A DNA stretch of 64,000 nucleotides from Bradysia coprophila (lineage: Eukaryota; Arthropoda; Insecta; Diptera; Sciaridae): positions 2,786,986 through 2,850,985 of the forward strand of contig NW_023504022.1 of assembly GCF_014529535.1 (NCBI RefSeq), in the 5' to 3' direction. The position numbers were made by a program, and so were the translations under genes. Under the pieces are notes generated by a model. It worked only from the letters and a program-made list of their open reading frames with translations. It did no database searches and was not told the DNA's origin. Shown here in pieces: positions 55,681 to 64,000 of the stretch; the first letter of the stretch is position 1, and each line of letters opens with the position of its first letter.

Positions 55681-56010
55681 TCGCCCAAAACCACTTACAG
55701 TGGAGGTGTGACGCAAGTCCTGTTATCCACTTACAAAAGAACTGATATCGGTGTAGGTGACGCTTACAGATTCTACACGCAAAAAGATATGCGTCACAAA
55801 TGGCAGCTGATGAGCAAAGTACGCGAAAGTTTTATCAACAAAAATCTTACCAGAAAAATTTTAGAAAGAAAATTATAATAAAAAAGTTTGCATCACAAGT
55901 GGCAGATGTTGAGGAAGGAAAATTTTTATAATTGTGAAATATATTCCTTTAATGAATGGAATTCAAACGGAAGAAAGCCGAATCATCTGCCACTTTTTGA
56001 CGCAAACTTT

Positions 56011-57452
56011 TTAGCCCCGTACGAAGTACGAAGGGGCTTATAGGATTACGATGCCGTGTGTAATTGATGGAATTCGAAGCAGACGGTAAGGGCAAAGTGT
56101 TTGCCTATGTTCATAGATAACGAATCCGCAATAAAAATTTGGGCCGTCTGTCCGTCTGTCCGTCACGTCGATATCTTGAGTAAATCAAATCCGATTTCAA
56201 AAAAAAAAATTTCCCTGAAAGATAGTCAAAATAGTGAGGCTAAGTTCGAAGATGGGCATATTCGGGTCGGCCCTTCGTGAGTTAGGGCCACCTAAGTGAT
56301 TTAAGGTCTTTTGGTGATATTTATGGCAAAATAAACGAAGGAAATGTAAATGACACGGCAAATGATAGGTATTGTCAATACCAATCCAGGAAAAAAAAGT
56401 TTTTTAAAATCGGGTGAGTGGACCGTGAGTTAGGGCCTTAGAAGTGAAAAGCTACTAGGGCCCTATGTGTATTTTACATAGAACTCAAGTAAATTTAATC
56501 CGTTTTTCGTAATTTTTGTTTCATTTGGAAGGTAATCGAACGCTGAATAGAAAGTTGTTGAAAAAAAATTAAATTTTGGTCCTTGGACTAAGGCCACTAC
56601 TAGGGCCCTATGTGTATTTTACATTGAACTCGAGTAAATTTCATTCGTTTTTCGTAATTTTTGTGTCATTTGGAAGGTAATCAAAGGCCGAGTAGAATGT
56701 TGTTGAAAAAAAAATTAAATTTGGGTCCTCGGACTAAAGCCGCTACTAGGGCCCTATGCGTATTTTACATACAACTCGAGTAAATTTCATTCGTTTTTCG
56801 TAATTTTTGTTTCATTTGAAAGATAATCGAACACCGAATAGAATGTAGTTGGAAAAAAAATTAAATTTGGGTCCTCGGACTGAGGCCGATACTAAGGCCC
56901 TATGTGTATTTTACATATAACTCGAGCAAATTTCATCCGTTTTTCGTAATTTTTGTTTCATTTGGAAGGTAATCAAAGGCCGAATAGAATGTTGTTGAAA
57001 AAAAATTAAATTTGGGTCCTTGGACTAAGGCCACTACTAGGGCCCTATGTGTATTTTACATATAACTCGAGCAAATTTCATCCGTTTTTCGTAATTTTTG
57101 TTTCATTTGGAAGGTAATCAAAGGCCGAATAGAATGAAGTTGAAAAAAATTTGAAATTTGGGTCCTCGGACTGAGGCCGATACTAGGCCCTTCAAAAAAA
57201 TAAAATTTTAGGGCGATTTGAAATTTTTGTTTCATTTGAAAGGAACGTCGTACGGGGCTTCGTAATTGCGCTATGTGCAATTTCTAAGATGTACACATTA
57301 CATAATAATTTTACTTTAACTACATTAACCGGCGCAATAGGCTTACGGTCAAAGTGGGGTGACAGACGCACTAGGGTCACGTACGCAATAGATATACGGG
57401 TTTGTACGGGGCTCAGTCGCAGCAAACGCTCCGACTGTTCTGATGGCTCGTT
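56011..57452 (+). mobile_element. GTACGAAGTAC-family element, copy 4, with internal about 150-bp tandem units
   Basis: Head TTTAGCCCCGTACGAAGTAC, body as in copy 2, then five tandem units of about 145 bp with GGGCCCTATGTGTATTTTAC, ATAACTCGAGCAAATTTCAT, a CCGTTTTTCGTAATTTTTGT block and GGAAGGTAATCAAAGGCCGA. Copy 2 has only about one and a half units. The tail is as in copy 2, ending CTGTTCTGATGGCTCG. Inserted between the two 200-bp foldback arms of the enclosing element. The unit-number difference between copies indicates array expansion or contraction. Confidence 0.85.
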
Positions 57453-57907
57453 TATTATAATTTTCTTCCTAAAATTTTCGGGTAAGATTTTTGTTGATAA
57501 AACTTTCGCGTACTTTGCTCATCAGCTGCCATTTGTGACGCATACCTTTTTGCGTGTCGAATCTGTAAGCGTCACCTACACCGATATCCGTTCTTTTGTA
57601 AGTGGATAACAGGACTTGCGTCACACCTCCACTGCAAGTGTGTTTTGGGCGATACAAATTTCTACAAATTTCCAAGTTTTGAAATTTAATATCTCGGCCA
57701 AATCTTAACCTTATGAGGCGTGTGATAGCTCTTTGAACTCGTATGGACACTCAGATTACGAATAAAATACTTTGGAGGTAGTAGAAGCAAAGGGGTAAAA
57801 GGAAAAAAGTTCGTGCTCCTCAGTCCTGCGGAAATTTTTTTTGTCAAATTTTTTCATTGTGAACGGACTTGCGTCACGGCCCTTCACTAACGTAGGGCCA
57901 TGATTGC

Positions 57908-59344
57908 CAACAAACCATTATCGATTTTATTGAAGATTACCGTCTGTCAAACGTCAAATTACTATAGTGTTGCCAATATAAGTAAAATGAATTACAAGTT
58001 TAGTTTCATGAAATTCTTAACAAATTTCGATCGTTAATTTGAAAAAAAAAAAATTCAGCGGAAATGCGTTTTTTTAATGTGTGTGCATTTCCGGGGAAAG
58101 TGTTTCGTTTTTCAGTGTTGACTAATTAATTATAAGCTTTTTGACGCCATCATCAGTTTAAACGGCTTGGAATAGTCTATTCCTAATGAGGTTTTTTCCA
58201 TTGCAGATAAGATTCAATGATTGTTTTTCTTCTAAGAGTTGGAAAGATTACGAACAAATTGCTGGATGTCATGGTTGCATTTCCGCAGATTTCCGAAAAG
58301 AATGACCCACCCACCAAATTGATAGAGCGATTTTGTTAGTTTCTTTTTAAATATTTTATTACTTTTAATATTGGCACTCGATTTTTTACTTAACTTTTTT
58401 TTATTTAATCTTTTTTTTTACTTCTTTTATTTCATTAAGTTTACAGATACAGTTTGTTGAGCGTTCAATTTCATATTTTATTTTGTGCAACATAAATGTT
58501 TATTTTTTCTTTATTTTATTTTAGTTTGAGTAATTTGTTAGGTAAAAAAGAGATATTTTTTTTTGGGGTGGCATCTGAACAGCTAACAACTGAAAGCATA
58601 TCATTTGATTTTAAGTTAAATGCCTGTTCTAAAATTTGTTAAATTAAAAAAAAAACGAAATTCATGAAATTTTGTAATTAAATTTTTTTTTTTATAAATT
58701 GAAAATGGTGCAATCACAGTTTTATAGTTCAATCGAAATTGGAAAGAAAAACAGTCGAATAATTGAAAATCTTTTCGGGTTTTCTCATCAAACGTTTTAT
58801 CTTTACTTTAAACATTAAATTTTTTTCGTAGATTTTCTTCACAATTTTTTTTTTGTTAAATTTATTTCATTTGAAGATTTTCATTTCATGCGTAGCATTA
58901 AATTTTAAATTTTCCGTTTGTGTTTAAAAAAATCATATTTTTCAAAAATTATTTACAGAAAAAGTACATAAAAGTACGGACAAAATTGGTTGCAGACTTC
59001 TGGCCATTGTTTTTACATTCTCAACGTAACTTTTTGTTTTTATATTTACATGATGTTCTACGCGATTCGACCACATTTAGTTGTTTTTCTACTCTATCTC
59101 CTTAATACTAAATAAATGTCGACGGAACAAAGATTAGTCAAGCTCAAATTTGATATTCGTAACCTCTTAGAAACAGCTAGCTATCTGATATCGACAAGAA
59201 TAAGCAATGGGATCCAGCTAGTACTCTAGTATCATATGCATGATAAAAATAGTGAAGTGATAGATTTTGTATCACACACACACACAACGAGATACTACAC
59301 AAATGCATAAATGAAGTAACAGATTCAATAATTTGCTAACCGTT
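57908..59344. other. Very AT-rich stretch without recognised genes
   Basis: Long T and A runs, frequent stops in all frames and a short CACACACACACA run at about 59,273. No hairpin family or gene identified. Confidence 0.5.
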
Positions 59345-59572
59345 TCACGTTACTGTAAGGTTAACAGGAATGGAAACTCGACCAGGAGTACCGATGATAA
59401 AAATTCCTACATGCTTCAAACACTCTAAAAGTTGTGAAATTTTTGAAGAGAATAAAATTACCTGCGTAAAATATTTGTCTCTAAACAATTGACACTGTCT
59501 GAGTAGGTGAAACACTCCATCGGGATTTTTGAACATTTTACCGACTGTTGACATTTTCAAACTTTTCGCTGA
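59345..59572 (-). CDS. Possible small exon or gene, unrecognised
   Basis: On the minus strand an ATG in good context (GAAAATGTC) opens MSTVGKMFKNPDGVFHLL, continues RQCQLFRDKYFTQ, and then meets a usable donor (CAG|GTAATT at about 59,461). The frame also runs on without splicing, through LFSSKISQLLECLKHVGIF, to TGA at 59,345. If a 39-nt intron were removed the join would be FTQ|CLKHVGIFIIGTPGR; that is shorter than typical insect introns. The amino-acid composition looks protein-like but I do not recognise the family. It could be a first exon, a small gene or chance. Confidence 0.3.
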   Translation of the reverse strand, partial: SAKSLKMSTVGKMFKNPDGVFHLLRQCQLFRDKYFTQVILFSSKISQLLECLKHVGIFIIGTPGRVSIPVNLTVT

Positions 59573-61423
59573 GTTTAATCGCGCAAATGACAGCGCAGAG
59601 CAACTATGCTTCTCCGTGTATTTTCGTGGTGGGCTTTGCCATTTACAACATAAGTTCCATTTAAAACAAAACGTAAAATAGAACGTCGAAGTGGGAAATG
59701 GCAATACCCGCTCTAGCAAACAAACTTCGTTTTGACGCTGTCAAAATACCACTTTAAGCCTTTGTTTGTAAGATCATACATTCATACACTGTTGACTAAT
59801 TTCTAATTTTGTAAAATTCAAAGGCGACGTTGCACTTCTACCACCTTAATGAATTAAAGTAGGTTGATAGAGAGGGTATTGGAAATGGGAATTCAGTTAA
59901 AAATATTTAAATTTCTGGCACACGCGCTGCACTAATTGAGAATCTATTTGATTAGGCGTTGGCCGGGTTAAAACATGTATCGTCAATGCACGACAGTGTA
60001 ACGGAATGTTGAATGAATTTAACGGGTTTAACTGCATGATGTGGACTGTGCAACAGTTCCAATCATACGACTGCTGTTTCGACGACAGGCCATCTTATTT
60101 AAATGAATTCAATAGGACATGGATCTCGTTGACGTTTTCACTATTTGTCAGCACATTTTCTCTGGCTGAATATGGCGCTGTTGTAGTTTTCAGGATAAAA
60201 CTTCAAGAACCTGAATACGATCGAGTTATGAAGACAAGAATGTAGGATACGTCGTCCCATGCCCTGTTCTGAAAATGGTTTGCCAGTGACAACAGGGATC
60301 CAACTTAACGATAGTAATTGTGTATGTCCCATTTGTTTAACGGATTTTCTTAACCACGCAATATGGAAAATAGAAACTGTCTGCAAGCAGAATGTTTACT
60401 CAACTGTTGTGCAAGTTTTTCGTGTCGTTTTGCCGAATGAAAATCCAATACGCTTAGCTCCAATACGTGATGGAAATATTGTATCAAAACCGCGAGATCA
60501 TTTATCGAACTGAAGTTATCGACAAGAGAAATGTGTTGGAAATAAGAATTTGAAAATTTTGTAATTTTTTTGTCCACAAATCTGCTAACTACGGTTGCGA
60601 TAAAAATGAAACGAAAAAAAATGTACATTTCGTGGTTTTCAGCATTGAATTTTGTTTTTTAATAAAAATGAAAATGAAAAGAAAACTAAATTTAACTTAA
60701 AAACATAAAATCACTGGCACACTTAACGGCTAACTACTATAATATTCTTGATTGACTAATTTAATTATTTCTTTTCATTTCGTATGCCCTACAATAATAA
60801 ATTTTTAATTTCATTAATTTACAATAAAAAATATTTTCCGTAAATAAAATCTGATTCATTTATTCGTTCAATTTCACTTACTCTGCACATAGACAACAGA
60901 CTCATACAAAATTGTTAAATATAAATATATCTTTCTGTGGTTCTCTCTCTCTCTCTCTCTTTCTCTTTCTCTTCTTCATTTCTTTCGTTTAATTATTTAC
61001 ATAATTGTTTCATCGCTAAATTATATCATTTTTTTCACTTTTTTTTATTAAATGATTTTTAACAGAAGAAAAAGAAAATTTTATTTCTTAATGGACATCA
61101 ATAAATCAAAATATTTCACTTTAACATTTTCAAACTAAATCAAAATAAAATCGATCGATATGGACATGTCGCGACATTTCAATATTGAAAACTTTCGAAA
61201 CAGATGAACCAAATAAAATTTCCAGTATTTTTGTTTTATTGTAACAAAACTACTTAATATTGAAATGAACTTTCGTTAAGTTTTAATTTGCTAAATAGAT
61301 TAGTTTCCACTGACCAGTGACAGGGGAAATTATTTTTGTGACAGTGAGATTTCAACGATAACAATCTAACTGATGTTATTTCACTCCACATACGATATCC
61401 AACTTAATATAAAATACAAAAGT
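59573..61423. other. Non-coding stretch
   Basis: Frames at 60,006-60,513 on the plus strand lack recognisable domains and are not joined by splice sites. A TC microsatellite lies at 60,942-60,962. Confidence 0.4.
60942..60962. repeat. (TC)n microsatellite
   Basis: About ten TC units, followed by imperfect TTTCTC repeats to about 60,975. Confidence 0.95.
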
Positions 61424-61793
61424 GTCTTAAGAGCAATGGATCCTTTGCAAAATTGTAGCCTACATTTAGGCGGAAAAATATTTGTTTTTGGATGATTTCT
61501 CTGAACCAAAAGCCTTTTTTTAAAGTAGGACCATTAAAGCACATAAAAATGTGTTACTTTTAGAGGGAAAATTGGTTTTTTGATTGTGTAAATTTATGTA
61601 ATCTGCCCGGGCTTCTCCAAGTGGGTTAAGCTATCATCCACAAAACAAATTTTCCTTTAAAAGTAACACATTCTTGCGTGTCTTGAACGGTTTTCAAAAA
61701 ACGATTTTGGTTCAGAGAAATCATCAAAAAACGAATATTTTTCCGCGTAAATGTAGGCTACAATTTTGCAAAGGGCCAATTGCTCTTAACATT
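61424..61793. mobile_element. TTAA-flanked foldback element
   Basis: TTAA then GAGCAATGGATCCTTTGCAA and AATTGTAGCCTACATTTA on the left. TAAATGTAGGCTACAATTTT, GCAAAGGGCCAATTGCTC and TTAA on the right. Inner inverted blocks (TTTCTCTGAACCAAA against TTTGGTTCAGAGAAA; TGTTACTTTTAGAGGGAAAA against TTTTCCTTTAAAAGTAACA) make arms of about 150 bp. TTAA on both sides is the target of piggyBac-type elements, but the ends do not look like canonical piggyBac. Confidence 0.8.
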
Positions 61794-62832
61794 GGTTATG
61801 CATGAATGTGGTGAGTGGAATGGTATATAGAATGGGATTGATATTGTGATTTCTTCTTTTTCTCCGACTGTCAGGAAACATTATCACGTCTTGCATTCAA
61901 CCCGCATCGCTCGCAAAATAATGCAACCGCAAAGAAGTAGATTTCAACATAGCACAATGGATACACCGACGCACAATGAAACTTCCCTCACCAATCCGGG
62001 CTAAGTAAAATTCGACTTAAATATTGTTGATTTTCGTTTCGGGAACGGGAATAAATTGAAATTTCATTAAAGTAATTGTCCATAAAACTAGTAACAAGTT
62101 CTGACCAAATGACCAATATTCATCTTGAACGCACTCATAACACATCGGTCTCTTGAAATCAGTATGGTACTTTATTTGTCCCACTACAGACACTCGTCTT
62201 CGTTCTTGCTCCATTCAATCGCATTATTTTCATGCAGTAAAGTTAGTGAGTGCGTTTCATTCCGCGAAGTTGCAGTAAATTTTAACGGATTCGTGAATGA
62301 CGACTTAGTTAAAATTGCAGCTAAGCTTAAAAGGGGAACGCAAACTTGGGACGCAATTTGATTTTGTTTTTGGACTCTAATTTTTAAAATAAAAATGAAA
62401 ATAATTGAAGAAACTAATCAGAAATTTTCGTGGTTGTTCGGGTATACATAATGTTTACAGCACACTTCAGTTTTCTATCGATTTTCATTTCGATGTTTTC
62501 AGTATAGATTTTGTTCATTTCCATAAAATAGAATTTTCTTTTCTCTTTTTTTGTAACAATTTTTTTTCTCTCTATTTTTTTCCATAATTTATTCATAATA
62601 ATTGCAACAATTCAAATTTTTAATTCAATTTTTTTTTTCATGTTATCTTTTATCATAAATATTCATATAATAACATACATAAATTGTTAATTATATTTTC
62701 AATAATAAAATGTTTCGGTTCTTTCTCCTTTCATTCCAACTTTACCACACAGCCATTCCAAATTAATTTTTTTTTGACAAATTTCGCTTCATCAAGTATC
62801 AAAAAATCGATCCAATCGACTATATGAAGTAC
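61794..62832. other. AT-rich stretch without recognised genes
   Basis: Around 62,244 AGTTAGTGAGTGCGTTTCAT and TCCGCGAAGTTGC resemble the ends of the element at 9,241-9,722, in a diverged single copy. Nothing else supported. Confidence 0.45.
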
Positions 62833-62900
62833 ATTAGACCGAGACTCGAACTGTTAACTTCGATATCGGTGGTCCAATACGTTGTCACTTCCTGTTTTTT
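62833..62900 (-). repeat. tRNA-like remnant (B-box and anticodon-arm-like)
   Basis: On the minus strand AACGTATTGGACCACCGATA is followed by CGAAGTTAACAGTTCGAGTC and TCGGTCTAA. This matches the anticodon arm, variable loop and T arm (B box GTTCGAGTC) of a tRNA. I see no good D arm or acceptor stem, so it is a pseudogene or SINE fragment. Confidence 0.4.
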
Positions 62901-64000
62901 TTGTCGAATTGAAGCTCTTTAGTTTCGTGCATTAAGTACTCGACAATGTAGTCTCAGTCATGGCAAATCGGTTAGATCGTTTTTAGTACATTATTGACTC
63001 GGATGGAAAAACGGCAATTACCGAGTACGAAAAGTTTCAAGGAGAGCCGAAGGCGAGCCTTGCATTCGTAACGAGGTTATTGTGGGTCGTTTGCTCGTAT
63101 ATTTTCAACAGAAAATTCCTCAGGGCGTCCTGAGCCAAAGATAATGTGGGACATTCTTTTCAAAGCCTCAAATGATTGAAGTAGTTTGACTATATGAGTT
63201 GTTAAGCCGAATTATTTTCGATTATTTTCCCACTGGTTTCATTGTAATAAATGCAAAAGCCCGTTTAAAATCATCCAAACACTTTACCTATTCTTCTTAC
63301 TTTCAAACTTGACCAAAATGAAGATGTGAGAAGCCGCTACAACTCAACTGCCGTCGACCAATTTTGATTAACAAAAGCTGAATAGTTTCTAATCCAAAAT
63401 GAAGTTTTAACAGCGGTCATATTGGACCGGATTTAACGCGGCGGATCATATCAGCCTGTCATTACTGATGTGTTATTGATAAAATTGAAACATGGCAACT
63501 CTGTGCATGGAAGCCTTTTTTGTGTAAAAAAAAATGCCAAAAAATAATTTTGGAATGGCTGTAACTCGTCCAATGGATCAAAGTAATTTTTTTATTATCT
63601 CTTTCACTCTATCTCTTTGCTCTCCGTTTATATTAAATTGCTCTTTGAAATTATAAAACAAAAACTAAAAAATATCTACAATTTATTAAATTCCTATCAA
63701 AGAAATGGTTTTTTATCCCCATTTAAATGACTGTGTTCATTCTCGAAAGCGCATCTCTCTCTACCAACAGAAGAAAAACGGACGTTTCCATCGTTCAAAT
63801 TAATTTCTTTTTCTTTTTTCGCTAGAGATTTTATTTCGAAAATAGTCCGGGTGGTCATTCCGAAATTTCAATCTTGTCAACGATCACAATAAAAATCAAA
63901 ATTACTTTCTGTTGTTGCTGTTGCGGTCGTCTTCTGGTTTATCGAGTGAACACTAGTGTACCTACTGCAGCAATTGAAACTGTTACTAAATAAATAGAGA
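62901..64000. other. AT-rich stretch without recognised genes
   Basis: No gene, array or long hairpin recognised to the end of the window. Confidence 0.45.

Larger units (their letters stand above)
54838..57907. mobile_element. 3-kb inverted-repeat element (ATGGCCCTACATTAGTGAAG ends)
   Basis: The left end CATGGCCCTACATTAGTGAA with GGGCCGTGACGCAAGTC is mirrored by GACTTGCGTCACGGCCC and TTCACTAACGTAGGGCCATG at the right. The inversion continues through CATACGAGTTCAACGAGCTA and a TGATTTGGCCGAGATATTAA block on the left, and TTTGGCCGAGAT in reverse on the right (57,660-57,905). Inside lie one arm of the 540-bp inverted repeat, two 200-bp foldback arms (55,681-55,882; 57,453-57,655) and the fourth GTACGAAGTAC copy. 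Confidence 0.8.

Noticed and set aside
60006-60513. Two adjacent frames, one with CVCPIC resembling a RING start
   Set aside because: No further zinc ligands follow in RING spacing, and no splice sites join the frames.
1-64000. CRISPR arrays, operons or prokaryotic systems
   Set aside because: The window has spliced eukaryotic genes; the tandem repeats lack unique spacers of uniform length.

Overview
This window is AT-rich, intron-bearing eukaryotic DNA, almost certainly from an insect and probably from a lower (nematoceran) dipteran such as a midge or gnat. Evidence seen in the sequence: GT-AG introns, several only 56-61 bp long; a zinc-finger gene with an N-terminal ZAD domain (an arthropod family); a dumpy-like EGF/cysteine-rich secreted protein; and a CRAL-TRIO lipid-carrier gene. 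The species assignment is inference. There are no operons, and the genes do not form an obvious pathway.

Genes, in order: a frameshifted C2H2 zinc-finger pseudogene (2.7-4.26 kb, +); a seven-coding-exon, 396-residue secreted EGF/dumpy-like protein (9.17-13.09 kb, +); a 5'-truncated non-LTR retrotransposon reverse transcriptase (15.0-15.45 kb, -); a three-exon, 517-residue ZAD-C2H2 transcription factor (16.1-17.8 kb, +); a three-exon, 60-residue SERF/4F5 protein (23.07-25.85 kb, +); a two-exon, 261-residue secreted Cys/Gly-rich protein (33.3-34.3 kb, -); an unrecognised conserved-looking 3' exon (39.9-40.4 kb, -); a three-exon, 270-residue CRAL-TRIO protein (48.97-50.48 kb, +); and a possible small exon near 59.5 kb (-). 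I rebuilt exon joins by hand from splice consensus, reading phase and domain continuity.

Most of the window is mobile DNA of an unusual kind. Terminal-inverted-repeat, foldback (hairpin) and MITE-like elements occur about every kilobase, and autonomous transposase genes are missing. Several are delimited precisely by target-site duplications. A 1,659-bp foldback element at 50,577-52,235 has a perfect 9-bp duplication, like Drosophila FB/Mutator-type elements. A 3,892-bp hAT-like element at 28,614-32,505 has a perfect 8-bp duplication; it sits inside a MITE and carries at least three further insertions. A 5-kb block at 52.9-57.9 kb is a hierarchy of long inverted repeats. A family starting with a GTACGAAGTAC-type motif occurs four times with a shared reading frame near one end.

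Layout: 0-9 kb repeats and the zinc-finger pseudogene; 9-18 kb EGF gene, LINE scrap and ZAD gene; 18-23 kb non-coding with an irregular array and a run of adjacent hairpins; 23-26 kb SERF; 26-33 kb nested transposons; 33-34.3 kb secreted protein; 34.5-48.3 kb mostly foldbacks with one gene fragment; 49-50.5 kb CRAL-TRIO; 50.5-58 kb foldback complex; 58-64 kb very AT-rich with little recognisable content.
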